A stretch of DNA of 43,300 bases from Deltaproteobacteria bacterium (GCA_017303575.1 JAFLCL010000044.1:1-43300); one strand, 5' to 3'. Shown: positions 33,666 through 43,034, counted from the first letter of the stretch. Notes: generated from the letters alone by a model not told the origin. Numbers and translations are program-made.

Positions 33666-33935
33666 ACGCTGAGGGTCGCTAGACAGGAGCGTGCCGGACG
33701 GCGAGAGCGAGGCTCAGCCGGGTCATCGCGGAAGCGGTGGAGCCACGCACTACGGTCTGCGTCCGATCAGGCGCGAGATCGCTGTGTCGTGCGTGGGCAT
33801 GCGGCAGATGGTCCGGGAGCGGCCCTGATGGGTCAAGTGCGCTCTGTTTCGTCGTCCCGTCAGCGAGCCCCCGTCGATGGAAGCATCAGCGACGGCCCGT
33901 CAGTCGAACCGGGCTCGACCCAGTCCGGCTGAGCG
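33666..33935. other. Non-coding stretch
   Basis: About 270 bases between the divergent DUF1415 and acetyltransferase genes. I see no gene and no strong repeat. It should hold the promoters of both genes, but no clear elements were picked out. Confidence 0.5.
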
Positions 33936-34427
33936 GTGGTACGACCTGCCGTGCGCGATCGAGCCAATCTCCGCTTGCGGCCCACTTGCGAGTCGGATCT
34001 GACGACGCTGTTCGAGCAACAGCTGGACGAGGAGGCGTGCGCGATGGCGGCCGTGCGGTCGCGTGATCGCGAGACGTTCGACGCGCACTGGGCTCGCGTG
34101 CTCGGGAATCCTCTCTGCGTCGCTCGCGTGATCGTCGATGACGACGACCGTGTGCTCGGTGGCATCTCGTCGTTCGAAGAGGGGGACACTCGCTACGTCG
34201 GGTACTGGATCGGCAGAGAGCACTGGGGACGTGGCGTCGCGAGCGCTGCGGTGGCGCTGCTCCTCGCCGAGGTGCGTCAGCGACCGATCCATGCGCGCGT
34301 CGCGCGGGACAACGTCGCGTCGATCAAGGTGCTCGATCGCAACGGGTTCGTGGTGATCGGCTACGTGCACGCGCCCGAGACGGAGCGGTTCCTCGCGTGC
34401 GAGGAGGCCGTGCTGCGGCTCGAGTGA
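33936..34427 (+). CDS. GNAT-family N-acetyltransferase
   Basis: 163 residues. The acetyl-CoA loop is GREHWGRGVASAAVALLL and the end fits RimJ/RimL-type GNATs (ARVARDNVASIKVLDRNGF). The first residues LRLRPTCESDLTTL are the usual first strand and helix. GTG at 33936 was taken; GTG at 33951 is equally possible and starts closer to the family. It acetylates an amine on an unknown substrate. Confidence 0.85.
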   Translation: MVRPAVRDRANLRLRPTCESDLTTLFEQQLDEEACAMAAVRSRDRETFDAHWARVLGNPLCVARVIVDDDDRVLGGISSFEEGDTRYVGYWIGREHWGRGVASAAVALLLAEVRQRPIHARVARDNVASIKVLDRNGFVVIGYVHAPETERFLACEEAVLRLE

Positions 34428-34453
34428 GGTTGGAGCGCGGAGGAGGTCGCGCG

Positions 34454-34523
34454 CGCTCGCGCCACGGTGCCCTCACCCTCGTCGCTGTCGCGACTCGACC
34501 TCTCCCGCGAGCGGGCGAGGTGC
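34454..34523 (-). repeat. Dispersed hairpin repeat, copy 3 (inverted, diverged)
   Basis: On the minus strand this reads CTGCACCTCGCCCGCTCGCG, then GGGAGAGGTCGAGTCGCGA and GACGAGGGTGAGGG, matching copies 1 and 2 near 28.2 kb with several changes. It lies between two convergent genes and may act as a bidirectional terminator. Confidence 0.75.
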
Positions 34524-34565
34524 AGAGCCGACGCGACGTCCTCGCGGGCTCTCACGGGCGCCGGT

Positions 34566-35078
34566 TCAGCGGTGGCCGAACTTCTTCGCGAGCTCGGGAT
34601 ATCGCTCGGTGACGTGAGCCTCCTGCCACGGCCTCCCAGCCGGCTCATGGGGCACCTCGGCGTCATCGAACGGGAGCTCCTCGCCGGCGACGCGCTCATG
34701 GGCGTTGGGCGCGGCGTACATCATCAGCTCGTTGCTGAAGTCCACGCCGCGGGTCGGCAGCGAGATCAGCGTTGCGGGATCCCGTACGGCGTTCTCGTAG
34801 ACCTCGCGGCCGAGCCCGATCAGTCCCGACCGGAAGTCCGTGAAGCCATCGTCGCTGCAGCCGCCCTCGATGATGTACGCGGCCGCCCAGAGGTCCCAGC
34901 TGTACGCGGCGACATGCAGTCGCCGGAAGATTTGATCGAACTCTGCGATCTCTGCGGCAGACCGGGCGGCGAGCAGCTCCTCGAGGATCGCGTGCTGCTG
35001 GTCCGTGTCGTTCGTGCTCGCTGGCTTGCATCGCATGCGAGCATCGTCGATGAGCTCCCAGAACGTCGCGTCATCCAT
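34566..35078 (-). CDS. DUF4240 protein
   Basis: 170 residues. ATG at 35078 gives MDDATFWELIDDAR, the usual start of DUF4240. Further hallmarks are YSWDLWAAAYIIEGGCSDDGF and FRSGLIGLGREVYENAVRDP. The family is cytoplasmic and often of unknown role; some members lie near toxin-immunity genes. Nothing adjacent supports such a role here. A much longer frame is open upstream but is Arg/His-rich and overlaps real genes on the other strand. Confidence 0.8.
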   Translation of the reverse strand: MDDATFWELIDDARMRCKPASTNDTDQQHAILEELLAARSAAEIAEFDQIFRRLHVAAYSWDLWAAAYIIEGGCSDDGFTDFRSGLIGLGREVYENAVRDPATLISLPTRGVDFSNELMMYAAPNAHERVAGEELPFDDAEVPHEPAGRPWQEAHVTERYPELAKKFGHR

Positions 35079-35201
35079 CCTGCGATCGATGCACGCCTGC
35101 TCCTCGGAGGTCCAGTCGTTGCCGATCCAGCGTGGAGCGCCGTGTCGCTCGCCGCGTGAGCGCGACGTTGCCGGGGACGCTGCGTGGGGCATCCTCTGCG
35201 C

Positions 35202-35561
35202 ATGGTCTCGGCGCTCCTCGATCGCTGGGGTGGGCTGCTCGTCTTGCAGGGCATCGCGAAGGGCGAGCCGAACGAGACGATGAACGCGATCGACGATGCG
35301 TTCGGAGAAGCCCGCGCGTCGATCCTCGACGTGCACTTCTTCTCCGGTGTGCACGTGAGCTTCTCGTTCGAGGTGCAGGGCTCGGACGTGGCGACGCTCG
35401 GCGATGCGCTCGCGCGTGCGCGGGTCGTGCTCGACGAGGACAGCCTCGGCGCCCTCCACGAGGCGAAGGACCTCGCTCGCGCGATCCAAGGCACGCTCGC
35501 GGTGACGTTCGCGCACGGCGATCCGAACGTGCGACAGGAGATCCCCAACGTCCCCGGCTGA
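35202..35561 (+). CDS. Hypothetical protein
   Basis: 119 residues starting MVSALLDRWGGLLVLQGIAK, with an alternating strand-helix pattern (SILDVHFFSGVHVSFSFEVQ, DSLGALHEAKDLARAIQGTLA). No signal peptide. An upstream GTG would add six residues. Divergent from DUF4240 with 123 bases between. No family recognised. Confidence 0.6.
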   Translation: MVSALLDRWGGLLVLQGIAKGEPNETMNAIDDAFGEARASILDVHFFSGVHVSFSFEVQGSDVATLGDALARARVVLDEDSLGALHEAKDLARAIQGTLAVTFAHGDPNVRQEIPNVPG

Positions 35562-35579
35562 TCCGTGCATCATCGAGGG

Positions 35580-38483
35580 ATGCATCGACGCTGGCTCGTA
35601 GGGACCGCGACGCTTGTGTGGCTGCTCGGCTGTGAGGGTCGGTTGATCGGCGCCGACGACGCAGGCGTGCCGCCCGACGTGTTCGGCGATGCGCCGGGGC
35701 TCGATGCGCACGCGGTGGTCTCCACACCCGATGCGTTCGTGCCCGACGTGTTCGGCGATGCGCCGGGGCTCGACGTGTACGTGCCGCCGACGCCCGATGC
35801 GTTCGTGGGCACCGACGCGTCCGAGCCATGCGCGAGCGGCGCCTCGTGCGACGACGGCAACGCGTGCACCACCGACGACCGCTGCGACGCGAGCGGCACG
35901 TGCGTCGGCTCGCCGCTCACCTGCACGGGCGCGCGCCCCACGTGCAGCGCAGGAGGGACCGTCGAGGTCGCGCTCGATGCGTGCGATCCGTTCGAGGGAT
36001 GCGTCACGGCGACCGTCGCGTGCCCGCCTGCCACGACGATGCTGCCGGTGAACGACGCCTACCAGGTGATCCTGCGTGACTGGCTCGCCTCGCTCACCGC
36101 CGCCGACCTCGACGTGCCGCTCGACGCGACGATCACGTTCGAGCCTTCGTTCCTCCCCGACGACGACGCGCTCTACGCGACGTGGCTCTTCACCCACAAC
36201 CGCGGTCGCGCGCTGCCCCCGACCACGGGCCTGCGCCTGCCGAGCGCGTACTTCCTCTTGTCGAACATCGACATCGATCCGCCTGGAACCGGCGTGGTGA
36301 TGGGTGTGGATCGCGAGCCGCGGCTCTATCAACGCGGGGGCCGCAACGGCACGCACGACCCCACGATCACCGCGTGGTGGGCGGGCTGGAGCTATCCCGG
36401 CAATCCGTTCCACGGATCGGCGGCAGCGAAGCGACGGGCGCTCGTCACCGCGACGATCGATCTGATGATGACGGAGAACCGCACGCGCAGCGCGGGCTGT
36501 GGTGACTGCCGCAGCGACTACACGGGCGGCACGCTGATCTGGCTCGCGTACGCGTTCCGCGTCGGTCGCGACGTGATGCCGCCCGAGGTCCAGGCCGCGT
36601 ACCGCACGGGCCTTCGTCGCATCGTCGAGCGCACGCTCACGTACAGCCCCAACGGCTCGGGCGGCGGCGACATGGAGCAGTTCCAGCACGTCTCGTTGCC
36701 CCACGCAGCCGAGGTGCTCGGCGATCCCTCGCTCGCGGATCGTGTGCGCGCGCGGTCGCTGGAGGTCTTCCGTCGTCGTGTGCTGCCGCGCTCGGACGAT
36801 CTCTCGCGCGGCCTCTACGTCGATCACGGCGAGGGCTTCGACGTCGCGTACGAAGGCATCAGCCTCTACTTCCTCACCTGGGCCGCGCTCGCGCACGGAG
36901 ACGCGAACGTGCGATCGATCGCGAGCCGCGAGCAGTCGCTCCTGGCCTACCTCACGCTGCCGCTGCCCACGGGCTACTTCACCGACACGAGCCTCGGCGG
37001 CGCGTGGCGTCGCGAGTACGTCGGACCTTCGCACTTCAGCCCGGCGACGGCGGTCGGTGCGCAGGGGACCATCTGGTACACGAACCAGGTCGCCACCGGC
37101 ATCGGCATGCTGAGCGACGACGGCGTCTACCTCACGTGGCGCGGGCGCAACTACGCGAGCTGGTACGACAGCGTCACCGTGCCCTCGCAAGCGGTGATGC
37201 GCGACGACCTCGCGTCGTACTGCCAGGTGGGCGCGGGCTCGTACAACTGGAACGATCGTGCGGGCGACGAGGCGCGACAGATCCGCGGCGCGTTCGATCG
37301 ACACGTGATCGACGACACGACGATGCGACGCTCGTGCACGACGGAGGCCGACTGTGTGAGCGCGCGACCGCAGTGCAACCGCGTGCTCGGCTACTGCGTG
37401 AGCACGCTGCCGCGCTGGGAAGAGACGCACTGGAGCGAGACCGAGTTCCCGATGACGACCGAGCACATCGTGCCCGGCACCTACGCGCGCCTTCGTGCGC
37501 TCGATCCGGGGGATGGGCCGAACGGCGGCATGGACGAGGCGCCGAGCGATGCGATCGGCTCGCCGCCCTTCGAGCGCACCGGAGACTTCGTGCGTCGCTT
37601 CGGAGAAGGCGCGGACGTGATGTTGATCGCCGCGCGGCTGGGCGCGCACGGCGTGGTGCTGCACTCCGGACGGCTCTCGACGTGGGGCGACAACCCGCCC
37701 GACGCCACGGACATCCTCTCGGGCTTGGGTGGTGGTGCGCTCTCCGCTTTCACCGGTCGTGGCACCGGGCCCGTGATCCTCGGGATGTCGAACGGCTACC
37801 AGAACCCGGACTCGACGGATGTGTGGGGCAGCCCGAGCACCTCGCCGCCTGCGTGGCATCGGTGGGCGACGCACCAGATCGCAGGACGCACGGCCAACGG
37901 ATCGTTCTCGAGCGCGCGCGTGCAGATCCCCACCGCGAGCGCGACGACGAGCGCGAGCAGCGTGAGCCTCACGGCCTCGGGCACGATCTCGTCCACGATG
38001 GATCGCGGGCGCTCGGCACCGGCCACCGGCGCGAGCAACCCGCTCACCGCCGACATGCCGTACACGCGCACGTTCGAGCTCACCTCGAGCGGCCTGCGCG
38101 TTCGCTCCGAGATCACGCTCGCGGGCAACGCCGTCACCGAGCTCGCGGAGACGCTCCCGATCTGGCTCGGCGAGACGAGCACGGCCGACGCGACCGACAC
38201 GACGATCGAGGTGTGCACGGCGGCGAGCTGCGGCGCAGGCGCGACGTGGGCCCCGCTCGGCACGAGCTGGGTGGCCTCGGCGCGCGCGGTGCGCCTCTCA
38301 CGCTTCGGTGGCTCGGTGCGCATCACGCTGGCGAGCGGCGGTGAGCGCGTGCGGATGGCCGACCCGATCTGGACGGTCGACTACCAGACGCGCGGACGCG
38401 CACGTCTCTTGATGATCGACCTCACCCGCGGCGGCTCGCCCACGGGCACTGTGTCCATCGACTACACGATCGCCTCCGAGTGA
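35580..38483 (+). CDS. Very large secreted lipoprotein, possible polysaccharide lyase
   Basis: 967 residues. Signal with lipobox LLGC, then a DVFGDAPGLD repeat linker and an EGF-like Cys-rich module (CDDGNACTTDDRC, CVGSPLTC). Residues about 165-560 are helical with conserved-looking aromatic motifs (AWWAGWSYPGNPFHGSAAAK, GGDMEQFQHVSLPHAAEVLG, HGEGFDVAYEGISLYFLTW), in keeping with an alpha/alpha toroid as in polysaccharide lyases. The C-terminal 300 residues are beta-rich (HGVVLHSGRLSTWGDN, MPYTRTFELTSSGL). Which lyase family, and on what sugar, I cannot say. ATG 35580 was preferred over GTG 35565 for a compact signal. Five bases after the hypothetical gene's end comes the alternative start. 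Confidence 0.7.
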   Translation: MHRRWLVGTATLVWLLGCEGRLIGADDAGVPPDVFGDAPGLDAHAVVSTPDAFVPDVFGDAPGLDVYVPPTPDAFVGTDASEPCASGASCDDGNACTTDDRCDASGTCVGSPLTCTGARPTCSAGGTVEVALDACDPFEGCVTATVACPPATTMLPVNDAYQVILRDWLASLTAADLDVPLDATITFEPSFLPDDDALYATWLFTHNRGRALPPTTGLRLPSAYFLLSNIDIDPPGTGVVMGVDREPRLYQRGGRNGTHDPTITAWWAGWSYPGNPFHGSAAAKRRALVTATIDLMMTENRTRSAGCGDCRSDYTGGTLIWLAYAFRVGRDVMPPEVQAAYRTGLRRIVERTLTYSPNGSGGGDMEQFQHVSLPHAAEVLGDPSLADRVRARSLEVFRRRVLPRSDDLSRGLYVDHGEGFDVAYEGISLYFLTWAALAHGDANVRSIASREQSLLAYLTLPLPTGYFTDTSLGGAWRREYVGPSHFSPATAVGAQGTIWYTNQVATGIGMLSDDGVYLTWRGRNYASWYDSVTVPSQAVMRDDLASYCQVGAGSYNWNDRAGDEARQIRGAFDRHVIDDTTMRRSCTTEADCVSARPQCNRVLGYCVSTLPRWEETHWSETEFPMTTEHIVPGTYARLRALDPGDGPNGGMDEAPSDAIGSPPFERTGDFVRRFGEGADVMLIAARLGAHGVVLHSGRLSTWGDNPPDATDILSGLGGGALSAFTGRGTGPVILGMSNGYQNPDSTDVWGSPSTSPPAWHRWATHQIAGRTANGSFSSARVQIPTASATTSASSVSLTASGTISSTMDRGRSAPATGASNPLTADMPYTRTFELTSSGLRVRSEITLAGNAVTELAETLPIWLGETSTADATDTTIEVCTAASCGAGATWAPLGTSWVASARAVRLSRFGGSVRITLASGGERVRMADPIWTVDYQTRGRARLLMIDLTRGGSPTGTVSIDYTIASE
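35672..35773 (+). repeat. 33-base exact direct repeat in the lipoprotein linker
   Basis: The copies are 35672-35704 and 35741-35773, both beginning GCCCGACGTGTTCGGCGATG. They encode PDVFGDAPGLD twice. Exact identity at third codon positions points to a recent duplication. Confidence 0.85.
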
Positions 38484-38549
38484 GCGCTACGGGCCAGCGT
38501 GTCGCACGAGGCCCTGTTCGCGGCCCTGCGGATGTGAGCCAATCCTCGG

Positions 38550-40040
38550 ATGAGCGCCGAGGCGAAGCCCAAGGCCGAGGTCGAGAGCCTGCCCACGGTG
38601 CTGGCCGAGGCGGGATCGACGTCGTCTCCGGGCACGTTGTCGCGCGGGCCGGAGGCCAAGGACGATGCGTTCGTGGGCGCGATGCTCGGCGAGACGTACA
38701 AGGTCGTCGGGGTGCTCGCCGAGGGCGGCATGGGCCGCATCTACGAGGCCGAGCACGTGCGCATCGGGCGGCGCTACGTGGTGAAGGTCATCCACACGCC
38801 GCTCGCACACCGCGATGATCTCAAGGTGCGCTTCGACCGCGAGGCGCGCGCGATGACGGCGGTGCGCAGTGACCACGTGCTCGACGTGATCGACGTGCTG
38901 CCCACCCACGACGGGCGCACGTGCATCGTCACCGAGAAGCTCGAGGGGCGCGACCTCGATCACAAGCTCGCGGCCGAGGGGCGCCTCTCGACCGGCGAGG
39001 CCGTGCACCTCCTCAGGCAGGCGTGTCGGGGCGTGGCCTCGGCGCACGCGCTCGGCATCGTGCATCGTGATCTCAAGCCCTCGAACCTCTTCCTCGCCGA
39101 GGACGGCAGCGGCACCACGACGCTGAAGATCCTCGACTTCGGCGTGGCGAAGATGGCCGGCGACGCGGAGATGACGGGCACCGGCGTGATCGTGGGCACG
39201 CCCTCGTACATGGCGCCCGAGCAAGCGCGGAGCGCGCTCCTCACCGACGTGCGCGCGGACGTGTACGCGCTCGGCGCTGTGCTCTACCGGATGACGACGG
39301 GCCGACCGCCGTACGGCGGCGGCGACGCGAGCGCGACGCTCGTGCGCTTGCTCGAAGAGGCGCCTCAGCGCGCGAGCCTGGTCGAGCGATCGATCTCGCC
39401 GGCGATCGAGGCCGTGATCGAGCGCGCGATGGCGCGTGATCCCGCGCACCGCTATGCGACGGTGACCGAGCTCGATGCGGCGCTCGCGCCGTTCGACGAG
39501 CCCGAGCGCGCGACCCTGGCGGGCAAGACCCTGAGCGGAGAGACACCTGCCAGCCTCGGAGGCGCGGTGAAGGCTGCGAGCGCGAGCGACAAGGCGCTCT
39601 CGTGGAAGGCGCGTCGTGCCCGTCCCCTCGCGGTGCTCGCGGCATGCACGCTCGTGCTCGCGGCGGGGGCGAGCGTGGGCGTCACCCTCGCGCTCGTGGT
39701 CGCGGGGCTCTCGACGCAGGCGACGCTCGCCACCGCGGAGCTCGTGCTCGTGACCCTCGGCGCGCTGGTGGCGCTCGGTGGCTCGGGCACGGCGGCGTAT
39801 CGCGCGCTGAGCGCGGCCTGGCGGAGCATCGCGTCGATCGAGGTGGAGACAGCGCGCATGGTGCGCTCACTCCTCGTGGGCCTCGCGACGCTGGGGGTGC
39901 TCGAGCTCGGATCGAGCGCGTACGCGGCCCTCCATCTTCACCAGCCGGCGAGCAACGATCCGATCTGGGCGGCCGCGCGTGTGCTCGTCGCGCTCGGCGC
40001 GGGCGGGATCGCGGCGGCGATCGGCGCGCGCGCCCGCTGA
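38550..40040 (+). CDS. Pkn-type Ser/Thr kinase with several membrane helices
   Basis: 496 residues, with a Hanks-type domain at about 48-315: Gly loop with AEGGMG (the first Gly is Ala57), Lys79, HRDLKPSN (Asp174), DFG at 196-198, GTPSYMAPEQ. After the kinase come about four hydrophobic helices between 355 and 490, in place of the usual single helix plus sensor tail. The end is short and cytoplasmic (GARAR). The signal it responds to may be in the membrane itself. Lies 66 bases after the lipoprotein gene on the same strand. Confidence 0.92.
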   Translation: MSAEAKPKAEVESLPTVLAEAGSTSSPGTLSRGPEAKDDAFVGAMLGETYKVVGVLAEGGMGRIYEAEHVRIGRRYVVKVIHTPLAHRDDLKVRFDREARAMTAVRSDHVLDVIDVLPTHDGRTCIVTEKLEGRDLDHKLAAEGRLSTGEAVHLLRQACRGVASAHALGIVHRDLKPSNLFLAEDGSGTTTLKILDFGVAKMAGDAEMTGTGVIVGTPSYMAPEQARSALLTDVRADVYALGAVLYRMTTGRPPYGGGDASATLVRLLEEAPQRASLVERSISPAIEAVIERAMARDPAHRYATVTELDAALAPFDEPERATLAGKTLSGETPASLGGAVKAASASDKALSWKARRARPLAVLAACTLVLAAGASVGVTLALVVAGLSTQATLATAELVLVTLGALVALGGSGTAAYRALSAAWRSIASIEVETARMVRSLLVGLATLGVLELGSSAYAALHLHQPASNDPIWAAARVLVALGAGGIAAAIGARAR

Positions 40041-40052
40041 TCGATCCGCGTC

Positions 40053-40571
40053 TCAGAGGGGCTTGGTCAGCACGACGAACTCGAGATCGTCGCGCAGGGG
40101 CTTGCCCGCGCGCGGCTCGTCGTAGGGGAAGCGCTCTCGCTCACCGGTGCGCACGTAGCCGCGACGCTCGTACCAGCCGAGCAGCGAGTCGCGGAGCGAG
40201 ATGACGCGCATGCGCATGCTGCGGTGACCGAGCTCGACGCGCGCGAAGCGCTCCGCCTCCTCGAGGAGGGCGCGCCCGAGGCCGCTCGACTGGAGCGAGG
40301 GTCGCACCGACAGCATGCCGAGGTAGGCGCCCTGGGCCTCGTCCTTCAAGAGCACGCAGCCGACGAGCTGGCCGTCGTCGTGCGCCAGCAGCAGCCTCGT
40401 CGCAGGTCCCGCGACGAGCCCGCGCAGCTCTTCGTGATCGGTGCGCTGGCCTTCGAGGAAGTCCGCCTCCGTGGTCCATCCCGCGCGGCTCACCTCACCG
40501 CGGTAGGCGCTCTCCACGAGCGCGTGGAGAGCGGGGACGTCATCGAGCGTGGCGAGGCGGAACGAGCGCAT
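40053..40571 (-). CDS. GNAT-family N-acetyltransferase
   Basis: 172 residues, start ATG at 40571. FRLATLDDVPALHALVESAY is the usual N-terminus; LGMLSVRPSLQSSGLGRALL holds the acetyl-CoA loop QSSGLG; LGWYERRGYVRTGERERFPY is the end of the domain. Cytoplasmic. Substrate unknown. It converges with the kinase gene with 12 bases between. Confidence 0.9.
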   Translation of the reverse strand: MRSFRLATLDDVPALHALVESAYRGEVSRAGWTTEADFLEGQRTDHEELRGLVAGPATRLLLAHDDGQLVGCVLLKDEAQGAYLGMLSVRPSLQSSGLGRALLEEAERFARVELGHRSMRMRVISLRDSLLGWYERRGYVRTGERERFPYDEPRAGKPLRDDLEFVVLTKPL

Positions 40572-40616
40572 GGGCGCCGATGATGCTGCGGAACGCGGCG
40601 CGCTGCAGCCTCGCGA

Positions 40617-41192
40617 TCACCGGATCACGACGGCGCGAGGCCAGCGCGAGGTCACGCCCTTGCTCGCGAGGCGCCTCTCGAAGGTCGCGAGCGAGGCGCG
40701 GGCAGCGTGGTGCCGCCACCGCAGCGCGAAGAGATCGTCGAGGCCGTGCGGGGCGCAGACCTCGATCGTGTCGTCGTCACACAGCCGCACGCCGAGGCAG
40801 GTGACGGTCTCGGGCCAGGTGGAGATGCCGTGCTCGGAGGAGCGCAGCGGGGGCACGGGCCCACCTCCGTCGTCGCGATACCAGCGGTGCACGTGCGCTT
40901 GGTTCACGACGTCCCACACCACGTCGGGCTCGAGGACGGAGAGCGCACGTGTGGTCTCGGTCGCGAGGGACTCCTCCGCGTCCTCGTCGAAGAAGATCAC
41001 GTCGACGTCCTTCGGCGGACGCGCGGGCAGGCCGTGGAGATGATCCCAGACGCGATCACGCACGACTCCCGCGGCGAGGAACGAGCCCGGCAGCGCCTGC
41101 GATCGCACGGCGCGGAGCAAGCGCATCAACAGCGTGTCGGCGCGCACGATCGCGCGGAGCGTCGTGCCGTGATCGTCGCTGGCGGAAGACAT
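40617..41192 (-). CDS. Nucleotidyltransferase family protein (NTP_transf_6)
   Basis: 191 residues. LAAGVVRDRVWDHLHG and KDVDVIFFDED give the GG-type loop and DxD acidic pair of this nucleotidyltransferase-like family. TVTCLGVRLCDDDTIEVCAP and LDDLFALRWRHH follow as expected. The family is widespread, cytoplasmic and has no settled reaction. Located 45 bases upstream of the acetyltransferase gene and likely co-transcribed. Confidence 0.85.
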   Translation of the reverse strand: MSSASDDHGTTLRAIVRADTLLMRLLRAVRSQALPGSFLAAGVVRDRVWDHLHGLPARPPKDVDVIFFDEDAEESLATETTRALSVLEPDVVWDVVNQAHVHRWYRDDGGGPVPPLRSSEHGISTWPETVTCLGVRLCDDDTIEVCAPHGLDDLFALRWRHHAARASLATFERRLASKGVTSRWPRAVVIR

Positions 41193-41234
41193 CGAGAGGC
41201 CAGCGTGAACCGCCTCGTCGTGTCGTCCAGGTGC

Positions 41235-41498
41235 TCAGGGGCCGGCACAGCCGTGATCGACGCACTCGCTCGCGAACGCGCAGACGCCGCACGACTCGTT
41301 GCAGCAGATCTCGCCGACGGCACAGCGGTTGGGGCCGCACGTGACGTGCTCGAGGGAGATCGCATCGGGAGGACCGACCTCGAGCGAGAGCGTGTCGGGG
41401 CCTCGCGCGTCGGTGGGACCTGCGTCGCGGCCGAGGTCGTGCGTGTCGGGACAGCCGACGAAGAAGAGCGCGGCCGCGAGCCACGGCGCACACCTCAC
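41235..41498 (-). CDS. Small Cys-rich lipoprotein
   Basis: 87 residues from GTG at 41498, overlapping the FG-GAP gene stop (GTGA). Lipobox FVGC, then an Asp-rich linker (DLGRDAGPTDARGPDTL) and a C-terminal module CGPNRCAVGEICCNESCG with further Cys, a disulfide knot pattern common in myxobacterial surface proteins. Coupled to the propeller lipoprotein and probably its partner. Confidence 0.75.
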   Translation of the reverse strand: MRCAPWLAAALFFVGCPDTHDLGRDAGPTDARGPDTLSLEVGPPDAISLEHVTCGPNRCAVGEICCNESCGVCAFASECVDHGCAGP

Positions 41499-42988
41499 GA
41501 GCGCCTCCCGCGCCACACGTACACGCGTCCCTCGGGCGCGGTGGGTGCAGGCAGCACGAGGTCGTCGAGGCCATCGCCGTCGAGGTCGACGTCGCCCACG
41601 ATGAGCCGACCGAGCTCGTCCGCGCCGCGCGGCGCGTCGTCGAGATCGCCGCGCCAGAGCTGACCCAGGAACGTCGTCGCGTCCTCGAGCGTGCGTGTGC
41701 CCGCGATCGGTCCGCGGAAGAGATGCACTGCGCCTCGGGGCGCTTCGATCCCGCCTTCGTACGCAGGCACCCCGTAGAGGAGGTCGTCGTGTCCGTCGCC
41801 ATCGACGTCGCCCGCGCCCACGATGGTCGCAGCCTCGTTCGGCGCGGTGGTGGCCTCGTGCGCGATCCGGATCTCGCTCGCGCGCACGTCGAGTGTCGAG
41901 GGCCACGAGGGGCGCCCCGCGATCACGAACGCGCCGTGCGGCCCGCTCGTGACCGTCGCGCCGAGGTCGTCGATGCCATCGCCCGTCACGTCGCCGACGC
42001 CTCGCACGATGGCCGCCTCGAGGTGAGGTGCGTCCAGCAGCGCCTGCTCGCCCGTCATGCGCGTGGCCGCGCCGAAGATCATCACGTGCGTGCGCTCGTC
42101 CGTCAGGCGCTGCACCGTGCTCGGGGCCACGCCGAGCACGAGATCCGCGAGGCCATCGCCGTTCACGTCGCCCACGCCGCGCGCCGCGCCGATCGAAGCG
42201 CCCACGAACACCGCCTCGGCGTTCTCTTCGCTGCGGCGCGGAGGAGGCACCTCGTCCGTGCCGTAGAAGAGGAACGCGCGATCGGTGCCCGGCGTCGCCA
42301 CGACCACCTCGTCGTGTCCATCGCCGTCGAGATCGCCCACGCCCACGCCGTCGCCCAGCCGCGCGCACGTGCCCGACTCGCGCACCAGCGCCCCGACGTC
42401 GCGGACGTCGTGCGTGCCCGACATGCGGGGTCCGCCGCGCACCACGAGCACGTTGCCTTGATCACAGCCGATCGAGCCGATGGAGATGGCGAGGTCCGAG
42501 AGGCCATCACCGTCGACGTCGCCGGCCGCTGCGACGGAGTGACGAAGATCGTTGAGGTGCCAGCCCACGAGCTCGGCCGCAGGCGCGAGGGTCGCGTCGA
42601 GCGTGCGCGCGCCGTACACGAGGTACGTGACGGACTGCGCGAAGGCCGGACAGCCGTCCTCGCAGGGCACCACGTCGGGAGGGTTGTGACGCCGCACGAG
42701 GAGCGCGAGATCACCGAGTCCATCACCATCGAGATCGCCGACCGAGACGACGCCCTCGAGGGACTCGGGCAGCGCCTCGAGCCGCAGCACCGCGTCGGCG
42801 TCGCCGACGTCCCGTCGCTGCCCCGCGACGAAGGGCGCGGCCGCGGGCGTGTCGTCCACATTGGGATCGTCGATGTCGTGGGTCGCGTTCAGCTCGTCGA
42901 GACCCGGGCCGCCGATCGAGCCGCACCCCGCGAGCCACGCCGGGGCGAGGAGGGGCAGGGCCAGCAAACGAAGTGAGGGTGTGGTCAC
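41495..42988 (-). CDS. FG-GAP seven-bladed propeller lipoprotein
   Basis: 497 residues. Lipobox LAGC, then seven FG-GAP-type Ca2+-binding loops, for example GDLDGDGLGDLALL, GDVDGDGLSDLAI, GDLDGDGHDEVVVATPG, GDVNGDGLADLVLG, GDVTGDGIDDLG, GDVDGDGHDDLLYGVP and a last VDLDGDGLDDLVLP. Seven copies suit a complete integrin-alpha-like propeller. Such proteins bind ligands outside the cell. Followed by the small Cys-rich lipoprotein with a GTGA overlap. Confidence 0.9.
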   Translation of the reverse strand: MTTPSLRLLALPLLAPAWLAGCGSIGGPGLDELNATHDIDDPNVDDTPAAAPFVAGQRRDVGDADAVLRLEALPESLEGVVSVGDLDGDGLGDLALLVRRHNPPDVVPCEDGCPAFAQSVTYLVYGARTLDATLAPAAELVGWHLNDLRHSVAAAGDVDGDGLSDLAISIGSIGCDQGNVLVVRGGPRMSGTHDVRDVGALVRESGTCARLGDGVGVGDLDGDGHDEVVVATPGTDRAFLFYGTDEVPPPRRSEENAEAVFVGASIGAARGVGDVNGDGLADLVLGVAPSTVQRLTDERTHVMIFGAATRMTGEQALLDAPHLEAAIVRGVGDVTGDGIDDLGATVTSGPHGAFVIAGRPSWPSTLDVRASEIRIAHEATTAPNEAATIVGAGDVDGDGHDDLLYGVPAYEGGIEAPRGAVHLFRGPIAGTRTLEDATTFLGQLWRGDLDDAPRGADELGRLIVGDVDLDGDGLDDLVLPAPTAPEGRVYVWRGRRS

Positions 42989-43034
42989 GAAGCAGAGAGC
43001 CCCGAGCCGGTTCGAGCGGCTCAGGGCGGACGCT

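Noticed and set aside
33737..34066. Plus-strand frame before the acetyltransferase
   Set aside because: Arg/Ser/Trp-rich composition, no motif, overlaps the start of the acetyltransferase.
34566..37874. A minus-strand open frame of 1102 codons across the giant lipoprotein
   Set aside because: Only its last 170 codons (DUF4240) look real; the rest mirrors plus-strand coding sequence.
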